From the NCBI GenBank assembly GCA_020025305.1, contig JAHHSG010000004.1, positions 37,206 to 101,205 of the forward strand: DNA of 64,000 bases. Direction: 5' to 3'. Source of the stretch: Oscillospiraceae bacterium (GTDB taxonomy: Bacteria > Bacillota > Clostridia > Oscillospirales > Oscillospiraceae). Below the pieces are notes generated by a model. That model was not told where the DNA came from. It did not search any database and saw nothing but the letters and a program-made list of their open reading frames with translations. A program made the translations under genes and the position numbers. Below, piece after piece: positions 17,211 to 24,771 of the stretch; the first letter of the stretch is position 1, and every line of letters begins with the position of its first letter.

Positions 17211-17906
17211 CTATCCGTTATTTAGTATATAATCTTCCGCATACTGATCCTGTTCTTCCGGTGTGGTGTCAAAGCTTGTAAATGTCTGGGGTACATTGCC
17301 AACGATCACTGTCTCCCCTACGGAAATCTCTTTACTGACTCTGGTGGAAGTGCTGAACATGGGCAGAAGAATACTCACATCGACATCCACGGCCAGAAGA
17401 ATCTGGTGGCGTGTCTGATTGATTCCTGCCGCTGAAAAAGTATTGCGAAATTTGGCGTCGGCCGACCCCACCGACTGCATCTTCACCCGGATGGAAGGCC
17501 CGCGCCCCGCCAGCAGCGGTGAACCGGTGAGCGTGCCGATGGGAATCGCCAAATCCTCATCGGAGACCTGGGCCAGCCGCAGCAGAATGCTGTCTGCAAT
17601 CTGGGACTGCAAACGGTTAAAGGATGCCATATCGCTTTTGAGCGCCGTGATACGGCCTTCTTTGTCCTTTTCAAACGTGATGAGGGAAGTATACTCCAGC
17701 TTTCCGTCGGTGATCGCCTCATTTACTGCGGCCACTACGATGCGGCTTACCGTATTGGCCACCCGCGCTGTGGCGAGGTTGGCCAAAATAGGTTTCATAT
17801 GTCCCAATGCTATGCTGATGAAAATGATCAGTAAAAGAACGATCGCACAGAGCCAGATAACCGATCGCTTCTTCGTACTTATGCGCATGTACCGAAGCTG
17901 TTTCAT
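17211..17906 (-). CDS. yunB: Sporulation protein YunB
   Basis: 231 residues. In Bacillus yunB is sigma-E controlled and needed for full sporulation; its biochemical role is unknown. A basic N-terminus leads to one membrane segment near residues 16-37 (VIWLCAIVLLLIIFISIALG), then ARVANTVSRIVVAAVNEAI, a conserved part, and later IPIGTLTGSPLLAGRGPSI and DVSILLPMFSTST. The ATG at 17906 follows a GGGGG-rich site and gives the normal family length; a longer frame would run back into murD. It lies 9 bp from ligA. Confidence 0.9.
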   Translation of the reverse strand: MKQLRYMRISTKKRSVIWLCAIVLLLIIFISIALGHMKPILANLATARVANTVSRIVVAAVNEAITDGKLEYTSLITFEKDKEGRITALKSDMASFNRLQSQIADSILLRLAQVSDEDLAIPIGTLTGSPLLAGRGPSIRVKMQSVGSADAKFRNTFSAAGINQTRHQILLAVDVDVSILLPMFSTSTRVSKEISVGETVIVGNVPQTFTSFDTTPEEQDQYAEDYILNNG

Positions 17907-17952
17907 CCCACACACCCCCTCATAGCAGTGTATGTGGGTAGAGCGTGATTGG

Positions 17953-19335
17953 TTACTGCCAACTGTTGACGATTTTCTTAAAAGTATCGCCTCGCTCCAT
18001 AAAATTCTTAAATTGATCAAAGGCAGCACACGCAGGGGACAGCGTCACAATATCCCCCGTCTCTGCCCGGTCACGGGCTGTCTCCACCGCCTTTTGGAAG
18101 CTGGGCACTATAAGGATTTCCGGTTGACCGGGTATATATCCGGAGGAACTCTCTACTGCGGTGCGGATTTTCTCCGCCGTAGCGCCGCAGAGGATCAGCA
18201 GCTTTACATGATCCACGATCTCAGGTCCCAGCACATCAAAAGGAATTTTTTTATCATACCCCCCAGCCAGGAGGATCACCTTTTGCGCAAAGGAATGTAA
18301 TCCCGCAATGGTGCGGCTGGGACTGGAGGCAATGGAATCATTATAGTAGCGCACACCGCCCAGTTCCCGCACCAGTTCAATACGGTGCTCTACACCGCCG
18401 AAGGTGCGTGCAAAATCCCGGATGGTTGCATCGTCTACCAGACCTTCCACTGCGGCAATGGCCGCCATGTAGTTTTCAATATTGTGTATACCGGGCAGTT
18501 TGCTGTCCGCTGTGGTCATTACCGCCGTCTCTGCGCCGTCATGACAGCGCATAATGGTTTCTCCTCGTAAGAAAACACCGTTCTCCACGCGCTCGTGTCG
18601 GCTGAAGAGCCGCACCTCGCCCTTGGCACGGGTACTCTGCTCCCTCGTGATGGCATTATCCCAGTTGAAAATGGCCACATCCCCCGTATTCTGATGGAGG
18701 AAAATGTTTTCCTTGGCCGCTACATATTCCTCCATGCCATGATGCATATCCAGGTGGTTGGGCGCCAGATTGGTCAACACGGCAATGCGGGGACTTTTAT
18801 GAATCGTCATCAGCTGAAAAGAGGATAACTCCAGCACGACCCAATCCTGAGGCTGCATCTGCGGTGTCATAACCAGCAGCGGATTGCCAATATTGCCGCC
18901 TACATGAACGGTATGGCCCGCTGCGCGAAGAAGGCCGGCAATCATGGTGGTGGTTGTTGTCTTGCCGTCGCTGCCGGTAACAGCAATGATTGGGCAGGGG
19001 CAAACATCAAAAAACACCTCCATCTCAGAGGTAATCACACTTCCCCGCGCCTGTGCCCGCTGCAGCTCCGGCACATCCGGGCGAAGGCCGGGTGTACGAA
19101 AAATCACGTCCTGATCCAAGCCTGCCAGGTAGTCCTCCCCCAACCGCAGTACGGCCCCTTGGGATTCCAACTCCTGCGCCAGTGTTCCCAGCTGCTCACG
19201 GCTTCTCTTATCACAGGCAGTAACGCTGATGCCGTTTTCCAGCAGCATCTGCAGCAAAGGTGTATTGCTCACGCCGATACCAATCACGGCAACGCGCTTC
19301 TCTTTTAAGGATAACAGGTATTCCTGTAAGGTCAT
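17953..19335 (-). CDS. murD: UDP-N-acetylmuramoylalanine--D-glutamate ligase MurD
   Basis: 460 residues. MurD adds D-glutamate to UDP-MurNAc-L-alanine in the cytoplasm. The Mur ligase ATP motif is VTGSDGKTTTTTMIAGLL near residue 118; LTNLAPNHLDMH and GVEHRIELVRELGGVRYYNDSIASSP (quoted here as GVEHRIELV and YYNDSIASSP) are family blocks. An N-terminal Rossmann part begins AVIGIGVSNTPLLQ. It stands away from the other mur genes and from a dcw cluster, with its own promoter at 19443-19471. Confidence 0.96.
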   Translation of the reverse strand: MTLQEYLLSLKEKRVAVIGIGVSNTPLLQMLLENGISVTACDKRSREQLGTLAQELESQGAVLRLGEDYLAGLDQDVIFRTPGLRPDVPELQRAQARGSVITSEMEVFFDVCPCPIIAVTGSDGKTTTTTMIAGLLRAAGHTVHVGGNIGNPLLVMTPQMQPQDWVVLELSSFQLMTIHKSPRIAVLTNLAPNHLDMHHGMEEYVAAKENIFLHQNTGDVAIFNWDNAITREQSTRAKGEVRLFSRHERVENGVFLRGETIMRCHDGAETAVMTTADSKLPGIHNIENYMAAIAAVEGLVDDATIRDFARTFGGVEHRIELVRELGGVRYYNDSIASSPSRTIAGLHSFAQKVILLAGGYDKKIPFDVLGPEIVDHVKLLILCGATAEKIRTAVESSSGYIPGQPEILIVPSFQKAVETARDRAETGDIVTLSPACAAFDQFKNFMERGDTFKKIVNSWQ

Positions 19336-19442
19336 CCGATGTTCCCTCCATCAATAGTTCTATAGGACGCATCCCGACTGCTGACTCCTTCCCTGTCATG
19401 GGAAAAAGCGCAGTCCAAACAGTATTAAAACACAGTATCATT

Positions 19443-19471
19443 ATTATACCCCATCTTTCCTTGCAGTTCAA
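19443..19471 (-). promoter_or_regulatory. Sigma-A promoter of murD
   Basis: Minus-strand TTGAAC (19471-19466), 17-bp spacer, TATAAT (19448-19443), divergent from the rnpB promoter. Confidence 0.75.
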
Positions 19472-19493
19472 TGAAAATAACTTTCCCATGGCG

Positions 19494-19522
19494 TTGACTT
19501 TCTCTCTAACATTTTGTACAAT
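19494..19522 (+). promoter_or_regulatory. Sigma-A promoter of rnpB
   Basis: TTGACT, 17-bp spacer, TACAAT, ending about 7 bp before the predicted 5' end of RNase P RNA. Confidence 0.8.
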
Positions 19523-19529
19523 AAGACGT

Positions 19530-19873
19530 GCGAGCAAGCCAGACAGTCGCGGGGACAAGGCGAAAGCCTGTTCATGAGGAAAGTCCGGGCTCCGCAGGGC
19601 AAGGATAACGGGTAACGCCCGCCGAAGGCGACTTCAGGAAAAGTGCAACAGAGATATACCGCCTGCAGCCTCGGCTGCGGGTAAGGGTGGAAAGGTGAGG
19701 TAAGAGCTCACCCGACGGCTCGAAAGTGTCCGTCGCTGTAAACTCTATCCGGAGCAACACCGCTATGGGAGCATTAGGTCGGCCCGGCCGCTCCCGGGGT
19801 GGCTTGACCGCATCGGCAACGATGCGGCTAGATAGATGACTGTCGAATACAGAACCCGGCTTACAGACTTACT
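19530..19873 (+). ncRNA. rnpB: RNase P RNA, bacterial class A-like
   Basis: The catalytic RNA that matures tRNA 5' ends. The universal P4 5' half GAGGAAAGTCCGGGCTC is at about 19577-19593 and the 3' counterpart ACAGAACCCGGCTTACAGA lies at 19850-19868. Between them are CAACAGAGA, GGGTGGAAAGGTG and GGTAAGAGCTCACC elements. Ends are estimated to a few bases from the promoter and the last paired element. Confidence 0.96.
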
Positions 19874-19884
19874 CGCCATCATAT

Positions 19885-19915
19885 GAGGCCGTCGGCGTAA
19901 AACGCTGATGGCCTC
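19885..19915 (+). terminator. Putative rnpB terminator
   Basis: GAGGCCGTCGGCGT / ACGCTGATGGCCTC stem-loop shortly after rnpB. The following TCTTCC tract is poor, so termination strength is uncertain. Confidence 0.55.
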
Positions 19916-20042
19916 TTCCGCATTCTCCCCCGGGACATAGTTGCTTTTCTATGAACCCGATTTCCATGTCAAAACCAGCATGATTGTAAAATCGCACAGT
20001 TTACCGCAGCGAAATCCACAGTTTATTGTTTATATTTGCATC

Positions 20043-20071
20043 TTTACACTATCACGCTAAAGTGGTAGTAT
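20043..20071 (+). promoter_or_regulatory. Promoter with internal dyad for the amino-acid ABC operon
   Basis: TTTACA, 17-bp spacer, TAGTAT. A 22-bp imperfect dyad, ACTATCAC-6-GTGGTAGT (20048-20069), fills the spacer and looks like a repressor operator. No cognate regulator lies next to it. The 180 bp between the rnpB hairpin and this promoter show nothing else. Confidence 0.55.
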
Positions 20072-20131
20072 GTTAATAATCTTAAACAAGGGTCGTGCAT
20101 AGCACCCCCAATAAAAGTGGAGGAAGAAACC

Positions 20132-20935
20132 ATGAAAAAGATGAGTAAAGTTTTAGCTCTGGCCCTTACATTGGTCATGACTGTGTCTTTGCTGGCTGCC
20201 TGTGGTGGTGGGCAGGACACCCAAAATCCTGAAAATTCCAAGGAAGTAACCGTAGGCATCACGCTCTTTGAACCTATGAACTACTATGACGAAAACGGCC
20301 AGCTGGTGGGCTTTGAGACCGAGTTTGCTACCGCTGTTTTTGAGAAGCTTGGTATGACCCCCAAGTTTCAGGAAATCAATTGGGACAGTAAAGTGATGGA
20401 ACTGAATTCCCAAAACATTGACTGTATCTGGAATGGCATGACCGTTACCGATGAGCTGGAGGCAGCGCTGACCCTCTCCCTTCCCTACGTTCAGAACTAT
20501 CAGGTAATTGCCATCCGCGCTGAGAATGCAAATAAGTATAAAACCACTGCCGATCTGAAGGATGCTAAGATAGATGCCGAGGCCGGATCTGCCGGTGAGC
20601 AAGCGATTCAGGCAGACGAGAATCTTTCTAAGGCTGCTTATACCAGTGTTCCCATGCAAACAGAGGCGCTGAAGGAAGTAAAGACCGGTGCTGCTGATGC
20701 CTGTGTTTTGGACTTTGTGCTGGCGAAGGCGATGGTGGGACAGGGCGACTATGCTGATCTGGCTGTGATTCCCGACCTGCGTCTGTCCGTTGAGGAGTAT
20801 GCCATTGGTTTCCGTAAGGATGACGCGCTGGCCGAACAGGTCAACACCGCCATCGTTGATCTCTACAAGGATGGTACCTTGATGAAGCTGGCTGAGAAGT
20901 ACGGTCTGGCCGAGCAGCTCATTGAGCAGAAGTAA
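20132..20935 (+). CDS. Amino-acid ABC transporter substrate-binding lipoprotein
   Basis: 267 residues. A lipoprotein signal with positively charged N-terminus, hydrophobic core and lipobox LLAAC (cysteine near residue 25) anchors it outside the membrane. The type-3 solute-binding fold starts at VTVGITLFEPMNYYDENGQLVGFETE and has WNGMTVTDE..ALTLSLPY, typical of polar amino-acid and cystine binding proteins. A GTG five codons upstream is in frame, but GGAGGAAG lies 6 nt before the ATG at 20132. Permease and ATPase genes follow. The ligand cannot be fixed from sequence; cystine, histidine or glutamine types are all possible. Confidence 0.92.
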   Translation: MKKMSKVLALALTLVMTVSLLAACGGGQDTQNPENSKEVTVGITLFEPMNYYDENGQLVGFETEFATAVFEKLGMTPKFQEINWDSKVMELNSQNIDCIWNGMTVTDELEAALTLSLPYVQNYQVIAIRAENANKYKTTADLKDAKIDAEAGSAGEQAIQADENLSKAAYTSVPMQTEALKEVKTGAADACVLDFVLAKAMVGQGDYADLAVIPDLRLSVEEYAIGFRKDDALAEQVNTAIVDLYKDGTLMKLAEKYGLAEQLIEQK

Positions 20936-20999
20936 AAGAAAATAAAGTGGCGGAGAAGATCCCTTCTCCGCTGCTCCACTGTTTAGAAAGAGGATCACT

Positions 21000-21641
21000 A
21001 TGAGCTTTTTGACCGTAAATATGATGTTAGGGAAGAGCTTCCTGCTCAACTGCGAGATTTTCTTTGTCACGCTGCTGCTGTCTCTGCCTCTGGGCCTGCT
21101 GCTTTCCTTCGGCTCCATGAGCCGCATTAAACCTTTGAGTTGGATTTCCCGTCTCTATGTCTATCTGATGCGCTCCACACCGTTGATGTTACAGCTGGCA
21201 GTTGTCTACTATGTGCCCGGATTTTTGAATCCAGGCCACATCCTGCCCCGTATGACAGCGGCATGCTTAGCTTTCGTACTCAACTATGCGGCATATTTCT
21301 CCGAAATCTTCCGCGGCGGCATTCAGGGCATTCCCAAGGGACAGCAGGAGGCCGGTCAGGTGCTGGGTCTTACAAAAGGGCAGATTTTCCGCAACATCAC
21401 ACTTTTGCAGCTCATTAAGCGCATTGTTCCTCCCATCGGTAACGAAGTCATCACTCTGGTCAAGGATACATCCCTTGCCAACTTCATCATGGTCAAGGAA
21501 GTGATTGCCATGGCCAAGGAGTTTGGTAATAAGGCCATGATCTGGCCCCTCTTCTATACCGGTATATTCTTCCTCATCTTCAACGGCGTTGTGACTCTGC
21601 TCCTGAACCGCACAGAGCGCAAGCTGTCCTATTTCCAGTAA
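21000..21641 (+). CDS. Amino-acid ABC transporter permease
   Basis: 213 residues, HisM/GlnP type, with about five membrane segments. The EAA loop that contacts the ATPase reads GGIQGIPKGQQEAGQVLGLTKGQ, of which GIPKGQQEAGQVLGL is the conserved core near residue 105. RSTPLMLQL after the first segments is also typical. A Shine-Dalgarno (AAGAGG) precedes the ATG. The operon has only one permease gene, so it probably forms a homodimer. Confidence 0.93.
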   Translation: MSFLTVNMMLGKSFLLNCEIFFVTLLLSLPLGLLLSFGSMSRIKPLSWISRLYVYLMRSTPLMLQLAVVYYVPGFLNPGHILPRMTAACLAFVLNYAAYFSEIFRGGIQGIPKGQQEAGQVLGLTKGQIFRNITLLQLIKRIVPPIGNEVITLVKDTSLANFIMVKEVIAMAKEFGNKAMIWPLFYTGIFFLIFNGVVTLLLNRTERKLSYFQ

Positions 21642-21653
21642 GGAGGCGCAGCT

Positions 21654-22421
21654 ATGTCTATTTTGGAAGTCAATCATCTTGAAAAGCATTTTGGTGCCAC
21701 ACACGTACTTAAGGACATTTCTTTTACGCTGGAAGAAGGACAGGCACTATCCATTATCGGCTCCTCCGGCAGCGGCAAAACCACACTACTGCGGTGCTTG
21801 AACTTCTTGGAGACACCCGATGGCGGTACCATCTCCGTTCGTGGGGAAACACTGTTTAATGCCAAGGACTCTAAGGCTCAATCAGAAAGTGAGATCCGCC
21901 AAAAGCGCCTCCACTTCGGTTTGGTGTTCCAAAACTTCAACCTCTTTCCCCAGTATACGGCACTGCAAAATGTGACGCTGGCCCGTGAGCTGCTGGCTAA
22001 GCGCGAAAAAAATGGGGAGTCTATGACGGCCATCCAGTCCGAGGGAAAGGCTCTTTTGGAGCAGATGGGGCTGGCAGACCGCATGAACAATTACCCCCAC
22101 CAGCTCTCCGGTGGTCAGCAGCAGCGCGTAGCCATCGCCCGGGCACTGGCTATGAAACCGGATATTCTCTGTTTCGATGAGCCTACCTCCGCACTGGATC
22201 CGGAGCTGACCGGTGAGGTGCTAAAAGTGATCCGCGGCCTTGCCCAGCAGCATACCACCATGATCATTGTCACCCACGAGATGGCCTTTGCACGGGATGT
22301 GGCGGATCACGTTATTTTCATGGATAACGGTGTCATTGTGGAGCAGGGTGACCCGCACCAGGTCATCAATCATCCGAAAGAGGAGCGCACCCGTCATTTC
22401 TTGGCCCGCTTCGGTGCATAG
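21654..22421 (+). CDS. Amino-acid ABC transporter ATP-binding protein
   Basis: 255 residues. Walker A IGSSGSGKTTLLRC near residue 35, Q-loop VFQNFNLFPQYT, signature LSGGQQQRVAIARAL, Walker B ILCFDEPTSALDPE and the H-loop IVTHE are all intact. It is the polar amino-acid uptake (PAAT) type and starts 12 nt after the permease stop, behind AAGGAGG. It energises import by the two genes upstream. Confidence 0.95.
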   Translation: MSILEVNHLEKHFGATHVLKDISFTLEEGQALSIIGSSGSGKTTLLRCLNFLETPDGGTISVRGETLFNAKDSKAQSESEIRQKRLHFGLVFQNFNLFPQYTALQNVTLARELLAKREKNGESMTAIQSEGKALLEQMGLADRMNNYPHQLSGGQQQRVAIARALAMKPDILCFDEPTSALDPELTGEVLKVIRGLAQQHTTMIIVTHEMAFARDVADHVIFMDNGVIVEQGDPHQVINHPKEERTRHFLARFGA

Positions 22422-22517
22422 TATTTTCCCAAAATTTGCCTATGCTCCAGAGCGTGTATGCCCACAGCGGCATTGGCTGAAAAGAGTAAAGGAACATCAG
22501 TTTCCGTCATTTCCGTA

Positions 22518-22550
22518 AAAACGGGAGGTCGATCATCGACCTCCCGTTTT
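22518..22550 (+). terminator. ABC operon terminator
   Basis: AAACGGGAGGTCGAT / ATCGACCTCCCGTTTT, nearly without loop, and therefore usable on both strands; it also closes the minus-strand SPOCS/LysM gene. Confidence 0.85.
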
Positions 22551-22584
22551 CTTATGTCTTTGGCTGTTCATAGCAAACTGCCGC

Positions 22585-24084
22585 TTACCTCATTTGGGGA
22601 ATCAGCACCATCCCCTCTGGCAGCGGCTCCCCCTCCGCAAGATCGTTGGCTTGGAGAATCAGGGCGGGATCGGTGCGGTAGGCCTTAGCCACATCCCACA
22701 GTGTCTCTTCCTCCCCTAAACGCCGCAGCACCAGCGAAGGGCGCTGTCTCTCTTCCGGCTCCGTCAATTCTACGGCATCAATGCTCTGTAGTTCACGGGG
22801 CGTCTCCCGTTCGGCCGCAAAGGATAGGGGCAGCCGCACCTGACCGCTGTTGCCGGACATCTGTATCATCCCGTTGCCGCAAGTGGCTCGAACGATTCGT
22901 GGAACATCCGATACCTGCGCCGTCACCTCTTCCATGCGCTCTGCGCTGATGGGTGCTCCCGATTCATCCAGATAGAGGAATTTCAGCCGCAGATTGGTTC
23001 GAAGTGCTGTATGATCCCCCTCCGGCTCCGCAGTTACTGCGCCGCATTCAGCACCTGTGAGACAGGCAAAAGGTGTCTCTCTTCCAAATTCCAACTGTTC
23101 TACCGCTTCCTGCTTCGTACTCTCGGCAGGATAGGCAGCCGTCAGAGTCAGCGTTTGACGATGTACATCCGCCTCGTAGCGGGTGCTGTACAGATCACGG
23201 AGATACAATATCGTCCGCTTCTCGTAAACCTTTACCAGTACGCCGATACGCTGCGAGATTCCAAAACCTATGGCTCCCTCCATCCGAGTCAGGCGGATGT
23301 GGCTGTCTGCCATCCATGCCTCGGCACGATACACCGCCTCTTCCGGTAATTCCACGCTGTCAAGGATTTGCGAGAACGGCAGCACCGTTTCATAAATGCG
23401 CAATGCCTGTTCCTCCGTACGATAGAGGAGCGACAATGCCACTTCCCCCTTCACAATCAGCTTTCTGCCGATGCGCTGGCAATCCGTCATCTGTAAGCAG
23501 CAACGATCCAGCAGCAAGTCTTCCGGCACACCGCCCTCCGGCACACATTCTTGCGAAAAGTTGAATTCCCGCTCCAGAACTGCCGTGAGCAAACTGGTTT
23601 CCACCGTCTCCTGCCGCAGATGCAGCGAAGGATCTTCCTCCTCCACACCGCTGCACAGCTTTTGTCGGGTGCAGGCAATGCCCTCTACCATGAATTCAGG
23701 CATCACCCGGATGTACAGTTTCCGAGATGTTAAGGATTTTGCCTCCAGCAGCGGCAGCCGTCCGCAGACGCAGACACTGCGGCAGCCCTGCAGCCGCGGT
23801 TCCTCTGTGCGACAGGCAAAGGGTACCGTTAGAACCAGACTGCGCAGGCCAGGGCTCTCCTCTGAGGTATAGAGTACCGTTACACGCACATCACCGCTGA
23901 TACTCAACCGCCCTTCCGACAGCACTTTTTCACGGACGCGCAGCTGTCCTGCTGTATCCACGATTCGTGCAATATCCGGGCAGTACTCCGGGATAGACGT
24001 CTCCAAAGATTCCTCGTGGCTGACCACCACGTTTCCCACTGTTGCACAGCAGGAAATTTCCTCCATTTTCAATCCAAGCTCCAT
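22585..24084 (-). CDS. SPOCS (DUF3794) and LysM domain protein, likely spore-associated
   Basis: 499 residues with no signal peptide. SPOCS-type beta repeats occur near residues 30-130 (CPDIARIVDTAGQLRVREK and GDVRVTVLYTSEE), again near 165-270 and near 330-420. A LysM peptidoglycan-binding domain closes the protein from about residue 452 (EETLWDVAKAYRTDPALILQAN). The domain pair is typical of Clostridia proteins placed at the spore envelope. It lies downstream of spoVM and a 50-residue membrane protein on the same strand, which supports a role in spore coat or cortex assembly. A precise function is not known. Confidence 0.85.
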   Translation of the reverse strand: MELGLKMEEISCCATVGNVVVSHEESLETSIPEYCPDIARIVDTAGQLRVREKVLSEGRLSISGDVRVTVLYTSEESPGLRSLVLTVPFACRTEEPRLQGCRSVCVCGRLPLLEAKSLTSRKLYIRVMPEFMVEGIACTRQKLCSGVEEEDPSLHLRQETVETSLLTAVLEREFNFSQECVPEGGVPEDLLLDRCCLQMTDCQRIGRKLIVKGEVALSLLYRTEEQALRIYETVLPFSQILDSVELPEEAVYRAEAWMADSHIRLTRMEGAIGFGISQRIGVLVKVYEKRTILYLRDLYSTRYEADVHRQTLTLTAAYPAESTKQEAVEQLEFGRETPFACLTGAECGAVTAEPEGDHTALRTNLRLKFLYLDESGAPISAERMEEVTAQVSDVPRIVRATCGNGMIQMSGNSGQVRLPLSFAAERETPRELQSIDAVELTEPEERQRPSLVLRRLGEEETLWDVAKAYRTDPALILQANDLAEGEPLPEGMVLIPQMR

Positions 24085-24148
24085 TCAGACACCCTCTCAT
24101 TCACTTATACTTCCTGTGCTATCAAAGCGTATGAGTGGGTCATCACCA

Positions 24149-24226
24149 TTATACCTCCATCTTGAAAAAACGAGCCAGAATACCTCGCAGCATTTTAGGT
24201 GCTTTCCAGACCACGATCTTCACCAT
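24149..24226 (-). CDS. spoVM: Stage V sporulation protein SpoVM
   Basis: 25 residues, MVKIVVWKAPKMLRG followed by ILARFFKMEV. SpoVM is the amphipathic peptide that recognises the convex forespore membrane and anchors SpoIVA, and so starts coat assembly. The start MVKIVVWKAPK and the proline in the middle followed by a short amphipathic helix match the family; Clostridia forms typically start MK.VV.K.PK. GGAGGG precedes the ATG by 3-8 nt. It lies 8 nt after the stop of the 50-residue gene and upstream of the SPOCS/LysM gene. Confidence 0.82.
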   Translation of the reverse strand: MVKIVVWKAPKMLRGILARFFKMEV

Positions 24227-24234
24227 TATCCCTC

Positions 24235-24387
24235 CTATCTTCGCAGACAAATGACGCCGCAGGCAATCAGCAGGAACGCCACAATGAACAGCAGCGCACA
24301 CGTTGGGAATACGGCTGCAATCAGGATTCCCAGCCCCAGTGCCAGTGCACAGCATCCCAGAAACCCTCCGCATTTCCCCCTTCTCAT
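24235..24387 (-). CDS. 50-residue two-segment membrane miniprotein upstream of spoVM
   Basis: 50 residues starting MRRGKCGGFLGCCALAL and ending GVICLRR. Two hydrophobic stretches, about residues 9-27 and 31-47, with arginines at both ends, predict a helical hairpin with both termini in the cytoplasm. It contains five cysteines. GAGGAGGG lies 6 nt before the ATG, so it is a genuine gene. Its placement directly before spoVM suggests sporulation. A CATATAAT just upstream resembles a sigma-E -10 element, but no -35 was seen. I do not recognise the family. Confidence 0.7.
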   Translation of the reverse strand: MRRGKCGGFLGCCALALGLGILIAAVFPTCALLFIVAFLLIACGVICLRR

Positions 24388-24425
24388 AGCAATCCCTCCT
24401 CTGGTTCATTATATGAGATAAAAAA

Positions 24426-24455
24426 AGAGTGGGTACCTGAAAAGGCATCCACTCT
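24426..24455 (-). terminator. Terminator of the rarA-DUF951-miniprotein run
   Basis: Stem AGAGTGG / CCACTCT with an inner CCT-GAAA-AGG hairpin, followed on the minus strand by TTTTTTTATC. Confidence 0.8.
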
Positions 24456-24479
24456 CTTCACCTTCTTATGCCTGTCATC

Positions 24480-24578
24480 TTACAGGGAAAGGTAGGGCAC
24501 AATCAGGCCCATCAGCATCAATGCCGCCATCAGCAGTGCAATGCCCGCTGCAATACGGCGTGCCCATTTGGGACTCAT
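24480..24578 (-). CDS. 32-residue single-pass membrane miniprotein
   Basis: 32 residues, MSPKWARRIAAGIALLMAAL then a short hydrophobic end. AAGGAGG lies 3-9 nt before the ATG, and the ATG overlaps the DUF951 stop (ATGA), so it is translated with that gene. A basic N-terminus is followed by one membrane helix reaching the C-terminus. Length and layout resemble the Prli42/DUF4044 class of membrane miniproteins, but similarity at this size is weak evidence. Function unknown. Confidence 0.65.
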   Translation of the reverse strand: MSPKWARRIAAGIALLMAALMLMGLIVPYLSL

Positions 24579-24766
24579 TCTTCTTCCTCCTTGCTTACAA
24601 TGCGTTTGATGCTCTTCTCTACCTTGCGCCGTGGGGCCATCATCTCGTGTCCACAGCCAAGGCATCGCAGCTTCAGATCCATGCCAATCCGCAGTACCTC
24701 CCATTGCCGGCATCCGCAGGGGTGCTCTTTCTTTAGTTCCACCACATCATGTAACTTCAGATCCAT
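24575..24766 (-). CDS. DUF951 family protein
   Basis: 63 residues. Matches the DUF951 pattern closely: MDLKLHDVVELKKEHPCG, WEVLRIGMDLKLRCLGCGHEM. Cysteines in HPCGC and CLGCGH could bind zinc. It starts 5 bp after the rarA stop behind GGAGAG and overlaps the miniprotein downstream by 4 nt. DUF951 proteins are widespread in Firmicutes and resemble small OB-type nucleic-acid binding proteins; their role has not been worked out. Confidence 0.88.
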   Translation of the reverse strand: MDLKLHDVVELKKEHPCGCRQWEVLRIGMDLKLRCLGCGHEMMAPRRKVEKSIKRIVSKEEEE

Positions 24767-24771
24767 GGCCT

